From: Rhynchopus euleeides
Lineage: Eukaryota > Euglenozoa > Diplonemea > Diplonemida > Diplonemidae
DNA: 64,000 bases
Direction: 5' to 3'
Assembly (NCBI GenBank): GCA_963210315.1
Contig: OY723246.1
Coordinates: forward strand, 124,001 to 188,000
Position 1 is the stretch's first letter. Each line of letters starts with the position of its first letter. The position numbers and the translations under genes were made by a program. The notes beneath the pieces were generated by a model. The model made no database searches, was not told the origin of the DNA, and saw nothing but the letters and a program-made list of their open reading frames with translations. This document shows, piece after piece, positions 31,143 to 41,903 of this stretch.

Positions 31143-33635
31143 TCACCTGCCAGTGGGTCGCACACGTCGCGAGGCGAACTCCTCACGTGGCCTCAAGCCC
31201 TGCGAAGCCGCCCCTCTCTGACCCAGGTGCTTCGAAAGCGGGGCCCCTCCAGGGAGAGGCTCCCCGCTGGCATCGAACCCTGCAAGCAGCGACAGCAGCG
31301 ACCCTACGTCATGCTGCCCCGGCGGCAGGGCCAGCACCGCCTGCATCATGAGGGTCGGCACCCCGGCGTACAGGACGGCTGCCTGCCTCACCACCCGCAG
31401 GTCCTGCCGCAGCACCGCCAGCTTCATCAGCGCCGCCGGCACGCTGTGCCCCTGCGGCACCTCTGCCCAGTCGACGCACCGCAGCACGTCAAGCCCCCAA
31501 GCGAGCTGCCCCGCATCGTCGCAGCACTCCACCAGCTCCACACCACACTGCCAGGACAGGAGTGGGGAGCCCTCGAGGGACTCCAGCAGGCGGCACGCCT
31601 CGTCCAGCCTCTCGCTCCCACAGGCCCTCACCACGCTGTGCGCCAGATCAGGGGCGGCTGCCTCCGAAGTTTCGAAGATGCGCAACGCCGCATCCCACAC
31701 CCCGTGCTCCGCGCACACCTCCAGCGCGGTGCGGGTGAAGTCCTCCCCGGTGACACGGAGTCCCGCCGCCTCCGCCACGTCGAAGATGCGCAGCGCCTCG
31801 CGGTGTCCACCCGTGGCCTGCGCGACGAAGGCCATCACGAAGGGTATCGAGCCCTCGCCCCACCGCATGCCTCCGCCGCCACCCTGCAGGAGGTCCCACA
31901 GCAGCGCCCAGTCGCCGGAGGCGAGGCAGAGCTTCGCCACCTCCAGCAGCAGGGGCGCGTCCAGCGGGGTGCGGCAGGCTGCGGCGCGGAGCGCGTCGGC
32001 GGCGCTGCCATAGTCACCCGCCTCCCTGCAGGCCCGCGCCGCGACCTGCACCGCGGCTGCATCAGGGAGGGGCGCGCCTCCTTCACCGCGCTCCATCGCG
32101 CCGAAAATGGACAGGACACCTTCGACGTCCCCCCGCCTCGCGCAGGCTCCCATGCGCTGTGTGAGGTGGCGGAGGCCACCGGTGGTGGGGGTGGAGGTGG
32201 AGGTGCTGTGGGGGAGGGGGAGAGGCGCTTCGCCCGCTGCGATGCGTGCGGTGTCGATGGCGGTGATAAGGCGGGGGTCGGGGCGGACAGCGTAGCCCGA
32301 CGGCGAGACAGCCAGGGAGGCGTGGCGGGTGGCGTCGCCGTGCCGCCCCAGCTGGGTGAGGGAGGTGAGGTACAGCGTGTGGCACGCCTGGCAGGGCTCC
32401 AGCCCCAGGGCCTCGAGCTGCCAGAAGAGGCTCCCCACGCCGGCGTGCAGCTGGAGCCTGTTGAGGGCGTGCATCGCTGCAGTGTAGACGGGCTGCCCCA
32501 TGCCTTGAAACCGCGCCACCACACCGAGGATCGCATCGGATGCGGAGGCAGGCCTGACGGCGGGGCTCTCCACACCACCACCACCACCACCACCACCTCC
32601 TCCTCCATCCCCACGGTGCATTTCATCAAAGGCCTGCTTCGCACAGCTGAAGCTGCCGAGCGCCGCAGAGACCAACGCAGGAGTGTGTGGCACCCCCATC
32701 GCCTCTGCCATGTCCAGGACGTGCAGTGCGGAGAGGGGGCGGTGCGACAGGGCGAATCCATTGGCGAGTGCAAGGAGGACGTCCTCGTGGGGGGGGTAGT
32801 GGGGGCTTTGGGAGGCGACCAGACGCATGGCGTCGTTGATGAGTGTGAGCCTGGCGAAGTTGCGGATTGCCCCAGAGACGTATGCAGGGGAGGCGTCGGA
32901 GGCGTGGCGTGGCCAGGACTCGGAGAGGGAGCTGCAGAGGGCAAAGGCGTCGCTGCGGTGTGGGGCAGACGACAGGGCGTGCTGCAGGGCGATGGCGGTG
33001 AGGGAGAAGACCGGGCGGTTTGCAACCCGCATCTGCAGGGTGCGGAGCATGTCGTCGATTTTGCCTGCGGTTCCCAGGGCGTGGAGAAGCGCGCCGAAGG
33101 TGATGTCGTCGAGCCGGAAGGCGCACCGCTTCGCGATGAGGAGAGCCCTGTGCGGCTCCCCCGCCTTGTTGCACAGCGCCATGGCAGCGCACACCGCGAC
33201 GTTAAGGTCGGGGTGATCCGGCCCACACTTCTGCGGCGACATCATCTCAAACACCCGCCGCACACACCCCTTAACATCCCCCGCCTTGCAGTCCCGCAGC
33301 ACCGCGCGGCGATACCGGATGAGATGCCCCAGCAGCCCGCTCCCCTGCTTCCCTCCTCTCGGCTTTGCAGACCCCCCCCGGGGGCGGCCCGAAGGGGGGG
33401 GATGCTGACCTGCAGGCTTCTGCGAACCCTGCAGTGCAGGAGCCTCCTTCAGGCCAGGTGAGGACGGGGTGTGGTGGTGGTGCTGGGCATCAGCAGGTGG
33501 GGGCAGAGGTGATGGTGTCGGCGGCTGTGCGTCAGCGGGTGGGGCTCGAGAGAGGGGAGCCGAGGCGCGGCGCCGCTGTGCTGTTGTTGGGGAAAGCAGC
33601 GCGGCGCGGCGCAGCAGGGGCCCTAACACTCGCAT
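31143..33635 (-). CDS. PPR-like helical-repeat protein, probably mitochondrial, 830 aa
   Basis: Start chosen at ATG 33635, giving MRVLGPLLRRAALLSPTTAQ, an Arg/Leu/Ser-rich, acid-free presequence typical of mitochondrial import; the upstream in-frame ATG at 33695 adds only a Pro/Arg leader. After a Pro/His-rich linker (~25-95), residues ~100-780 are built of ~35-residue paired helices, for example CNKAGEPHRALLIAKRCAF, then DDITFGALLHALGTAGKIDD and FVAQATGGHREALRIFDVAE. This is the rhythm of pentatricopeptide repeats ('VTFxALIxACGKAGxxxxA'). A run of Gly (~350) interrupts the array and coincides with a (CCA)n tract. PPR proteins bind organellar RNA in processing, editing or ribosome assembly; which one is unknown. 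Single exon. Family assignment rests on pattern, not on a search. Confidence 0.7.
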   Translation of the reverse strand: MRVLGPLLRRAALLSPTTAQRRRASAPLSRAPPADAQPPTPSPLPPPADAQHHHHTPSSPGLKEAPALQGSQKPAGQHPPPSGRPRGGSAKPRGGKQGSGLLGHLIRYRRAVLRDCKAGDVKGCVRRVFEMMSPQKCGPDHPDLNVAVCAAMALCNKAGEPHRALLIAKRCAFRLDDITFGALLHALGTAGKIDDMLRTLQMRVANRPVFSLTAIALQHALSSAPHRSDAFALCSSLSESWPRHASDASPAYVSGAIRNFARLTLINDAMRLVASQSPHYPPHEDVLLALANGFALSHRPLSALHVLDMAEAMGVPHTPALVSAALGSFSCAKQAFDEMHRGDGGGGGGGGGGGVESPAVRPASASDAILGVVARFQGMGQPVYTAAMHALNRLQLHAGVGSLFWQLEALGLEPCQACHTLYLTSLTQLGRHGDATRHASLAVSPSGYAVRPDPRLITAIDTARIAAGEAPLPLPHSTSTSTPTTGGLRHLTQRMGACARRGDVEGVLSIFGAMERGEGGAPLPDAAAVQVAARACREAGDYGSAADALRAAACRTPLDAPLLLEVAKLCLASGDWALLWDLLQGGGGGMRWGEGSIPFVMAFVAQATGGHREALRIFDVAEAAGLRVTGEDFTRTALEVCAEHGVWDAALRIFETSEAAAPDLAHSVVRACGSERLDEACRLLESLEGSPLLSWQCGVELVECCDDAGQLAWGLDVLRCVDWAEVPQGHSVPAALMKLAVLRQDLRVVRQAAVLYAGVPTLMMQAVLALPPGQHDVGSLLSLLAGFDASGEPLPGGAPLSKHLGQRGAASQGLRPREEFASRRVRPTGR

Positions 33636-35733
33636 CGTGTGGGTTGCGGTGCGAGGGGGTGGAGGGGGGGGTCGCTCGGGGCAGGGGCGAAGCACGCTGC
33701 GCGCATCAACGCGTCTGTTGCTGAATCAGAAGCCACGGGCCCCACCGAACAGGGGGTGTGTTGTGTGTGTGTGTTATGTGTGGGACGGGGGATGGGGGAT
33801 GGGGACCAACGAAGAGCGGGGCTGGGAGACCTTCAATGCTCTCCTCCTCCCCGCCCTCTAGCCGTGTGCCGTTCAATCTACATCCGACGTGACATGTGCG
33901 GGATGTGCAGAACCCCGGCCTGTGCACGGCCGCCTGTGCGGGTGGGTGTGGTGTGAGGTGGGTAGAGCGGTGGCTGTGGGTGCAGAGAGCACGACGGGCC
34001 GTGAGGTCATTGAGGCAAGCGGGTGGAACACAAAGGGGCCCCGGTGGGATGGCGTGTGTTTTGAATTTTGTTTTGTTTCTTGCTGGAGGAGTGGGGACAC
34101 AGCTTTTATGAGAGCTGCGGGGCTGCACTGCCGGTGTGGTTGATAGCTTGTTGGTTTGGTGTGGCTGCAGCCCAGCAGAGCTGCAGCTGAGGGGGGGTGT
34201 TGATCTGCAGAAAGGAAGGTGTGCTGCATGACAAAGGTGGTGGAGAAGCAAGACGATGCAGAGAGGAGTACGCCGCGCACGCATTGCGATGCCAGACACA
34301 GAGAGAAGGGGGGCCTGCCTTGTAGGGCTAACAGACTTCATCTCTCCCCCTTGGGCCGGTTCTACCAATATAATGCACCCGACAGAGAGCAGGATCGATT
34401 CGACCTTTTCTAACCCGTTGCATCGTTTTCACCTTTTTTTTTGCTGTCTGAATTGTATTCTCGTGCGTTATTTCGTGTTCGTTCAGCACCCTACCCCCCG
34501 CCCACCCCCACCCCGTCCCACCACGACCCATAAGGGCCGCTCGGGGAGTGACATTCTCCAACAGCCACCCTGTACAGAGGGGGTGACATTGTTTTGAGGT
34601 GGGTGCAGTCCAAGGCCTTTCGATGTGCTTTCGCCAAGCTGCCGATGCTGATGTGCCAAGGTGTTTGAGTTGATTTGGGCGGGAGACCACCGCTGCACAA
34701 CCACTTGCAATCAGAAACGCACTCACCGATCCCACCTCTTGTGGTTAGGGCTCGCGAACTGACATCGCTCCCTGAGAGGTCTGCAACGTGAGGCCGAACA
34801 AGCAAGCCCACTCAACGTGACCACACACACCTCGCTGTTTCACTTATTGGCAACACTTCCGCAAGACAGCAGGAGGCAGGACCAGAGGGCTGGCCTATAT
34901 GCGGATACCGCCACCCCCACTGGACACCAACCTGTTTCGAACTGACTATATTTCAGTTCCTCCCCCCCCTTTAGTTCTGCACGACAGACACTCTACTGAA
35001 CTGCATAATTCTAATTCAGGGGATGGGAGGGGGGTGGGGGTGTGTGAGGGGACGGGCCCCTGACGTGTGTGCGACACACATGCCAGAAGGAGCTGAGTGG
35101 CAGTGGTGGCAGCATCAGGGATAGCTCGAGTGCGGCCTCTGCACTCAACAGGAAAGCTTAACATGCGTGGGTGGGGTGTGCGCCCAACACAGCCTCCACA
35201 CACACACATCGACGAGCCATCTAAGACGGACACACGGACATATGAACGTATCGGTTTAGAGGAAGATTCCCCTCCCAAAAGGGGGCTTTCGCTACACCTC
35301 CTTTTTATAGGAGATCGCACAACCGTCGAAGATTCTCGAAAACTGGCGGGACGAAGACACCCCCCCGACCCTACGAGAGGGATTCGAAAAATACTCTAAA
35401 GAAGAAGCGGGCTCAGTGGACAGAACGTGTTTTGTCTGTCGCAACCGGCAGACGCAAGCGCGACGTGATTCACGTGATTAACGTGGTGGCTCTCCCCCCC
35501 CTTTCCCGTCTGCCGAAAGCGTGCCTCTCCCTGTGGCGGGAATATCAAACACACAACCCTTCGGGGGCCGTTTCACTCAACAGCGCGCGCGCGATCCGAG
35601 TGGACGCTCCGTGCTGCGAGAGGGTTGCTTCTTGCTGGCTGGCCTGCCAGTTGGGCAGTCTCAAACAATCTCAACCCCCTGTTGAAGAAGGCAGACATGA
35701 CTGGCCCAGCTTCCCTCGGCTCACCGTGATCCC
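33636..35733. other. Intergenic ~2.1 kb, no gene seen
   Basis: Low-complexity leader sequence, a T-rich patch (34424-34442) and several GA-rich and C-rich runs. Around 35262-35470 there are small perfect hairpins (CCTCC...GGAGG type) and repeated GATTCACGTGATTAACGTG blocks that might be structured RNA, but I cannot assign them. No ORF has coding-like composition. Confidence 0.45.
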
Positions 35734-37143
35734 TCACCTATGAGCTGTGGGCACGGGCACAGAGAACCGTGACCGTGCAGGTGTTATGACCCTCGCCGCA
35801 CGCCCGGAACACAGAGCCGGCCTGTCTGGGCTGGCGGCAGTTGTGGCGGTGGTTCCGGTGGTCGAGGTGGAGGCGCGGTCACTCTCAGCCGCATGACCCC
35901 GTCCTGCCATGCTGTCGGAGCGCGGCGTCGCGTTGAGATGCGGCACGCTGGGCGACGCAGGCAGGGGCGTGGCAGGCAGCACTAGGGAACGCCCCACCGG
36001 CACCGACCGCCGCACATCCGAAGGCGTCGGGCAGGGCGGCGTCCCCCGCGCCGCGGGCAGCACCCCCGCCCTCTCCCTCTCCCTGTCCCCCTCCTCGCTG
36101 CCGGGATAGTGCGCGATGCTGACACACAGCGCCGCATCGCCCCCCCCGCGCACCGGCGACGGCGACGGCGCCTTCGCCGCCCCACCCCCCGCCGCCGCGC
36201 GGCGCCCCTCACGCGGCGCCTCCGGCGCCGGCACGGCCCGCCGCTGCTCCGCAGCACCCGGGGGGCACGCCCCCGCCCCCCCACCCCCACCGGCCTCCAC
36301 ACGCCGCCGCAGCACGGCATGCGCCCTCTCGTTCTTCTGGAACAGGTTGAACAGCGCAGCCATCGCCTTCTCCACACGGCCCCGCTCCTCATCCGCAGCA
36401 TCCTCTGCACGCTGCACGCGGTCCGCCATGATGTCAAACGAATGCTCCACGGTGCGCACGCGTGACGCCACCGCGTGCAGCCCGCCATCAGGCTGTGGTG
36501 GCGGCGTTGGGGGCTGCTGCGGCGGCTGTGCCTCCAACGATGCAATGCGCTCTTCGATGGCACGCACGGTGGCAGCCACGTCAGGATCTGCCCCGGGAGC
36601 AGCGGGCGGTGTGGCGGGGGAGGCGGCGTGGCTGGCCTCGAGTGCTGCGAGGCGGTCCTCGATGGCGCGTAGGCGGACCTCCTGCGTGCGTGTGATCTGC
36701 TCCACCACCTCCAGCCTGCCGTTGACGTTCTCTGCGTCGTCCTTCTGCTGTGTCTCACGCTGCACGGCGATGCACTGCAGCACGACGTCACGCAGGCAGC
36801 ACAGCTCCGATGCAACACGCTCGACAAGGTTTGGGCTGTCGGCGGCATGCGGCGTGTGCGGGATGGGCGACCCGGTTGGCGGCTGTGGAGGCGGTGGAGG
36901 CGGCGGTGGTGGCGGTGTGGGGGATCGGGCGTCTGGTGCCGGGTGCGCAGCCAGGCCCGGCTGCGGGTCGGCCGGGGGTGGCGGCGACACGGGGGGCCCT
37001 GCCCAGCCCTTGCGCAGCGCCTTCTCCATCTGGCGCAGGAGCTCCTCCTTGTCGCGCAGCTGGCGGCGCAGCTCGCGCTCGCCGTCGCTGCGGTTGGCCC
37101 CGCGCAGCTGCCCCTGGTGCCACCGCGTGTCGCACCCCTGCAT
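35734..37143 (-). CDS. Pro/Ala-rich coiled-coil protein, 469 aa
   Basis: ATG 37143 (MQGCDTRWHQGQLRGANRSD) is preceded by CCACACGCCAG and a second AG nearer the start; the ORF extends upstream to 37398 but through leader-like sequence. There are four short coiled coils: ~22-45 (ELRRQLRDKEELLRQMEKAL), ~105-165 (VNGRLEVVEQITRTQEVRLR, ending LAALEAS), ~190-205 (VRAIEERIASLEAQ) and ~225-285 (a 7-residue-repeat helix ending NERAHAVLRRRVEAG). They are separated by Pro-rich linkers including a run of about a dozen prolines. The C-terminal ~170 residues are disordered, rich in Arg/Pro/Ala/Ser. No recognised domain; possibly a scaffold or cytoskeletal protein. Confidence 0.65.
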   Translation of the reverse strand: MQGCDTRWHQGQLRGANRSDGERELRRQLRDKEELLRQMEKALRKGWAGPPVSPPPPADPQPGLAAHPAPDARSPTPPPPPPPPPPQPPTGSPIPHTPHAADSPNLVERVASELCCLRDVVLQCIAVQRETQQKDDAENVNGRLEVVEQITRTQEVRLRAIEDRLAALEASHAASPATPPAAPGADPDVAATVRAIEERIASLEAQPPQQPPTPPPQPDGGLHAVASRVRTVEHSFDIMADRVQRAEDAADEERGRVEKAMAALFNLFQKNERAHAVLRRRVEAGGGGGAGACPPGAAEQRRAVPAPEAPREGRRAAAGGGAAKAPSPSPVRGGGDAALCVSIAHYPGSEEGDRERERAGVLPAARGTPPCPTPSDVRRSVPVGRSLVLPATPLPASPSVPHLNATPRSDSMAGRGHAAESDRASTSTTGTTATTAASPDRPALCSGRAARVITPARSRFSVPVPTAHR

Positions 37144-38667
37144 GGCACCCCACCCCACCCAGGCTATGCTGCCCCCGACCTGGCGTGTGGCGGTGTGTTG
37201 TCGTGGTGCATGGCAGTGTGACAAGTGCGGTGCGAACCCTGTGTACCACTGGGTGTGTGGAACGGTTGCTGCTCGAGGGGGCACACACCCTTCTTGCCTG
37301 CAGGCAGCACACACATACTGCTCTGCGGGACTCACACTGGCACTGACAGTACAGGTCTGTAAAGTTAGCAACATTGTGCCTCTGGCACTCGGGAACACTG
37401 ATTTCTGGCTGCTGAGCGGAGGGTTGCGCAGTACCAGAACCTGGATTGGCCGCGGCCACCCTGAGCTATAGCCCTGTGGAGTAGAGCAGAAGGGTGCTGG
37501 CGACGCGAAGGCATTCTACGCGGGCTATGAGCACTCAAGATGTCATCAACACGGCCGAGTCGTATGTAGCGGAGCGTGGGGATTCCAGTCCCATCGCGGC
37601 GATCGGCCGCGACAGCTGAGGTGGAGCGTCGCTTCAGCGCCATGGGATAGATATCGGGGGCAGAAGAGGACATCTCTCAGCGCAAAATATTGAGCTGTCG
37701 ACAGTGCACGCTGCCCTGAGGCCAACAGCGGGGATGAAGATGTGTGCTCCTTCAGCATGAAACTGTCAGCGTTAAGGCAAAGTGAATCAGCACCAAGCAG
37801 AGCCCGGGTCATTGGAAAGAAGACTTGGAACCTAGTGTCTCATCAATGGATGCACGTGCCTGCAGATCGAGATTGCAGCAGTCCCGGGCTGCGAGTCACA
37901 TGAAGGAGTAAGGTTCTCATGTGTCAGCAAATCAAATGTATGTGTGTTGCAATCAATCAGGAGGCTTGCGCCCGCTCAGCGTGGTGCATGGTCATAATGA
38001 CGATTCTCATCAGGTGCAAGTGTGTGTCTCGGGTCCACAGACGCTGGGACAGGAAGTCAGCGGAAAGCACAAGGGTATGGTGGTGCAGGTGGTGGAGGGT
38101 GGGGACGTCGCTTCTTCGTAACTTGGTGTAGACCAGAGGCGCGGTGCAGTGCTAGAGACACACCACGCACAACACGGGTCGAGGCGCACATGGCGCACAG
38201 TCAACTGAACAGAGATAAAGATGCAACGATGGATGGGGCGAGGTTCTGCTGCAGTGCAGCACAGAATGCGGCAAGGAAGCGAACGGACGCCGCACAGCTG
38301 TACGCTAGAGGTCTGGGGCAAACAAAGACGCCTGTGGGCAGAAGAACAAAACAGCAAGAAAGCAAGCAGAACAGGCCCCAGACATTGCGTTGTGCAACCG
38401 TCGCCCGATTGGGTACGAATCAGAGATAGAAGGAAGTGCCACAACAGGCTCATGTCGGGTGGGAAGGGGGAAGGGAGGGTGTGGTTAGTAAAGCAGACAA
38501 CAGCAAGGCACGCTGTTGTGGTTGTGTGTTGTTGAGGAGGAAGGGAAGAGGGAAGAAGTGCTTCACAGGGTTGCGTCACGTCGGTGGTTCGTTGTGTCGT
38601 TGCGTCTCAGCAGAAGGGCAAGAAGGCATGCGGCCAGGTCACGCTGCCACTTGTCGCCGTTCCCGGC
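37144..38667. other. Intergenic, with a possible transposase remnant
   Basis: Apart from the remnant at 37585-37719, I see no coding sequence. Base composition from ~37460 to 38540 is less C-rich than in the flanking leaders, which fits old inserted DNA. Confidence 0.4.
37585..37719 (+). pseudogene. hAT-like transposase C-terminal remnant (tentative)
   Basis: The plus frame reads PVPSRRSAATAEVERRFSAM, then a stop at 37648, then ISGAEEDISQRKILSCRQCT and a second stop. The AT-A-E-V-E-R-R-F-S-A block resembles the C-terminal dimerisation region of hAT transposases ('P.SSA.AERxFSxxG'). Stops and the lack of flanking homology show it is dead. The call is weak because only ~40 codons are visible. 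Confidence 0.3.
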
Positions 38668-40539
38668 TTACAGCAGCTCCTCCAGCACGCGCGCGACATC
38701 CCCGTTGTGCTTCCGCACGAGTGCACGCAGCGCCTCCGTCATCTCGAAGCCCATCATCTGCAGTGCGCCCACGGAATCCGGGTCCGACTCTGGCTCCGGC
38801 ACCGCCTCCAACTGCGGGTCAGCACACACGACAGGCACCGCAGGCACAGCTTCGGGGACGACCTGCTGCGGGTCTGGGTCGGCCACCACACCCACCGCCA
38901 GGTGCTCCGCCTCGTCCTCGCGCGCAACGTCTGTCGCCATCATAGCCTCATCAGCCTCCTGCACGTCCACCTCCACGTCCGTCTGGAACACACGGCGTGC
39001 ACAGTGCGGCCCGTGCTGCCCACCCTTCTTCGCGCACCGCCTGCAGCAGTGTGTCGTGTGCACGCCTGTCACCTGGAAGCCGCACCCTGCGCAGCACACC
39101 TGTGCCGCACACACCGCCTGCCCGACAGCATGCTCCTCCTCCTCTTGCTGCTGCTGCGCCTCCTGCGGCACCTGTGTGTGCGGCTGCATCTCCACGTCGC
39201 TGCTGGAGGCCACAGCGGCACGGGCGTCAGAGTGAGAAGCAGTGGCAGTGGCAGCGTCGGTGTTCGCGTTGCTGCACTTGTGGCCGTGCTTCCCTGGGTG
39301 GTTCACGCTCCGCCTGCAGCACACCTGCTGCTTCTGCACCTGCTCCCCATCAGAGGCAGCCGCAGCGTCGGTGTTTGTCTTGATGCACTTGCGGCCATGC
39401 TTCCCTGGGTGGTTGACACTCCGCCTGCAGCACGCCTGCAGCACGGCAGAGTCAGGGGAAGTGACAGCCGCAGCGTCAACGGCGGGGGTGACGGCAGCAC
39501 GCAGCACGCATGCACGCTGTGCACAGTGTGGCCCGTGCTGACCAGGCTTCTTCGCGCACCGCCTGCAGCAGTGTGTCGTGTGCACGCCTGTGACCTGGAA
39601 CGCACACCCAGCACAGCACTGGTCCTTCTGCTGTACAACCTCCTCGTCGCTGCTGGAGCTGTCTGCCACCTTGCCGGCAGCCTGTGCGGCAGCCCTGCGC
39701 TGGCAACGCGGCCCGTGTGCGTGTGCCCCCTCCTTTGCACAGCGCCGGCAGCAGTGCGTCTTGTGCGGCCCGCCGACAGTGCGCGTGCACCCCTCCGCAG
39801 CGCACACAGCAGACTGCCTCGGCTTCTCCACCACAGCGGCATCGGTGTCGGTGTTCGCGTTGCTGCACCTGCGGCCGTGCTTCCCCGGGTGATTCACACT
39901 CCGCCTGCAGCACGCCTGCTGCACCTGCTCCCCCTGGTGCACATCCTGCGCCCTGCACCCTGCAGCAGTCCTGCTGTCGGCGGCAGCGTCAACGTGCATG
40001 CATGCGTGGTGCCTGCGCCACCCCCACCACCCCCTCAACCCCATGAAAGGGTGCTGCGGGGCTGCTGCCTGCGAGTGGGCGCTCTCCCTCGGCCCCGCTG
40101 CCCTCCCCCTCAGCTCCACCACGAGGCAGAGGGCGGGGCGTGCACCGCTGCCCGCCTGCTGGCACCACAGGGACACGCACTCCGCCCACTCCTCCTCCAC
40201 GTCCACCGCCACCACGTCCCCCTCGTCGTCCACGTACCGCACCCCGAAGTCCCCGCACGCCCACTGCCGTGCGCAGCGCTTCACATCCTCGAACGTGGGG
40301 CTGACGAGGCGTGTGCGGCGGCGCTCCACCACCACACCCCTCCGCACCAGCACGAACTTCACAGGCACCCCCTCCAGCCCCGTGTGCAAAGCACACAGCG
40401 GCGCCTCGGGTGCCGAGGCGGGTCCGGGTGTGGGTGATGTGGCCGCTGCTGCTGCAGCTGTGTTTGTGTTCGCGGTCGACATCAGCACGCTGTCAGTCGG
40501 CAGCTGCTTCTCCACTGCGTCGAAGTACACGGCCTGCAT
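38668..40539 (-). CDS. PB1 / Cys-His repeat / UBA protein, p62/NBR1-like architecture, 623 aa
   Basis: ATG 40539 (MQAVYFDAVEKQLPTDS) follows GACACAGCAG by a few bases. Domains: a PB1-like fold at ~57-142 (VPVKFVLVRRGVVVERRRTR, then VRYVDDEGDVVAVDVEEEWA; basic first half, acidic OPCA-like second half); six Cys/His repeats at ~210-513; and a UBA domain at 592-623 (LQMMGFEMTEALRALVRK, HNGDVARVLEELL). The repeats come in two forms: a short one (CCRRSVNHPGKHGRKC at ~210, 370, 407) and a long one (CAGCGFQVTGVHTTHCCRRC then GQHGPHC at ~246, 308, 482). PB1 plus zinc module plus UBA is the plan of selective-autophagy receptors SQSTM1/NBR1, where PB1 polymerises and UBA binds ubiquitin. Here unfamiliar repeats replace the ZZ finger. 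No clear LIR motif was identified. Function as a cargo receptor is inferred from architecture. Confidence 0.8.
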   Translation of the reverse strand: MQAVYFDAVEKQLPTDSVLMSTANTNTAAAAAATSPTPGPASAPEAPLCALHTGLEGVPVKFVLVRRGVVVERRRTRLVSPTFEDVKRCARQWACGDFGVRYVDDEGDVVAVDVEEEWAECVSLWCQQAGSGARPALCLVVELRGRAAGPRESAHSQAAAPQHPFMGLRGWWGWRRHHACMHVDAAADSRTAAGCRAQDVHQGEQVQQACCRRSVNHPGKHGRRCSNANTDTDAAVVEKPRQSAVCAAEGCTRTVGGPHKTHCCRRCAKEGAHAHGPRCQRRAAAQAAGKVADSSSSDEEVVQQKDQCCAGCAFQVTGVHTTHCCRRCAKKPGQHGPHCAQRACVLRAAVTPAVDAAAVTSPDSAVLQACCRRSVNHPGKHGRKCIKTNTDAAAASDGEQVQKQQVCCRRSVNHPGKHGHKCSNANTDAATATASHSDARAAVASSSDVEMQPHTQVPQEAQQQQEEEEHAVGQAVCAAQVCCAGCGFQVTGVHTTHCCRRCAKKGGQHGPHCARRVFQTDVEVDVQEADEAMMATDVAREDEAEHLAVGVVADPDPQQVVPEAVPAVPVVCADPQLEAVPEPESDPDSVGALQMMGFEMTEALRALVRKHNGDVARVLEELL

Positions 40540-41903
40540 CGTGGTGTGGGCTGCTGTGTCGGTGCTGCTCTCTGCTTGCTGTGTGTCGTCTGGGCACAAG
40601 CTCGCTGTGTGTGTATGTTGCAGGTAGGGAGAGAATGTCTGGCAAGGAAGGTGTGGTGTGTGTTGGTGTGTCATCGCGGGATGGTGTGATCCGGTTGCAC
40701 GATTTGGCATTCGGTGCAAGCGTGTGTCTCAGTGTGGTGCGGATGCCTGTGCGTGCGTGACATGTCTTCTCTCCTGCACCGCACATCCAAATCAAGGCCT
40801 CATGTGTGTCACCAAGCCAGTGAGGAAAGTCTTCACAAAACCTGGCAGGTCAGAACCACAAGTGTCGGGCACGGCACACTACATGCAAAAGGTGGGCAGG
40901 GGTGGCCAGGGTGGGCAGCTCAGATTGATACCTCCTCTGAGCCCACGGAAGCTGCTGCGGTTGTGCATCGCGTGTGGGTGTGTGGGTCCGTTTCGCCGCA
41001 CGTTACCCTCACCCACCGATGATGCCCCTGAGCAGAGAAAAAGAGGGAGCCAGCGGGTGCATCATGCGTGTCTTTTTCTGGTCTGTGCAAACCCGGGGGG
41101 GGCGCAGCCCCTCTCCCACCCCCCACCCCCACCCCCCGGTTTCTCACTACACCCCATATTCTATGCCTCTCTTGTTAGCCGCTCTTCCTTGACGGATATT
41201 GACAAAACACCAAAACCTTCACACCATCCATAATACAGGTACATTCTAATGGTGGGGGTGGGTAGAGGTCGGGATGGGAAGTGGGGGTGGAGTGGGGAAG
41301 TGATTTGAAAAGCAAGCATGGCAGCAGCATAGTGCGATAGACGGAGAGGAGCCGCAGGAAGAACACGCAATCCCCAAACACGACGCGGTGGCCGGGGTCC
41401 CGGATTCTGCATTCCGACCAGGGTTGTTTCTTATCGAAAGCCCGGCTTGCGGAATCTCAGGAGATCCGGGCCCTCCACACACATTGAAAGGGAAGGGTGT
41501 GATGTCAATAACTCTGTTGTTTTGTGTCGGCCTCACATCGCGAGGCTCTCTGTGCTCTGAACTCTCTGCCGGCACCCTCCACTGCCAGATTGCATGTTTC
41601 TAGTTTTCGTGAGTATACTGCGCGGAGCGTTTTTTTTATTCTGCGAACAGAACACCACACCACGACCAGAGTGATATGGATACCTTCAGTGCAGTCCACA
41701 TTCAGCTGCATGCCCTGCTGTATGAAGGGGGGGTGCTGCCCCCCCGCCCCGCTAACCAGGGCTGCATCCATGCACGGGGTTTCTTGAGGATGTCAGAGGG
41801 GGGGGGGGGGGGGTAAATCTTGCCTTCCTGATGCCGACAGAACATCAAGACACCAGAGAGACGACAGGCCTCTCTTGACGTTTCCCCCCACCCCCCACCC
41901 CTA
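40540..41903. other. Intergenic ~1.4 kb with inverted repeat and element fragment
   Basis: No gene supported. 41397-41476 contains an imperfect ~22-bp inverted repeat (GGTCCCGGATTCTGCATTCCG against GCGGAATCTCAGGAGATCCGGGCC). 41704-41730 is a 27-bp sequence repeated exactly at 44606-44632, followed in both places by a G run and TAA. Confidence 0.45.
41704..41813 (+). repeat. Fragment of a dispersed element: 27-bp block plus G16 tract
   Basis: AGCTGCATGCCCTGCTGTAT followed by GAAGGGG is identical to 44606-44632. The plus frame reads QLHALLYEGG here and ARELHALLYEGE there, so the block may come from a coding sequence. Both copies are followed 70-110 bp later by a G run (G16 at 41798-41813; G13 at 44737-44749) and then TAA. 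The intervening sequence has diverged. Confidence 0.55.

Noticed and set aside
31227..33461. A 744-codon plus-strand frame
   Set aside because: Antisense to the PPR-like gene; composition is Arg/His-rich without helix repeats or motifs.
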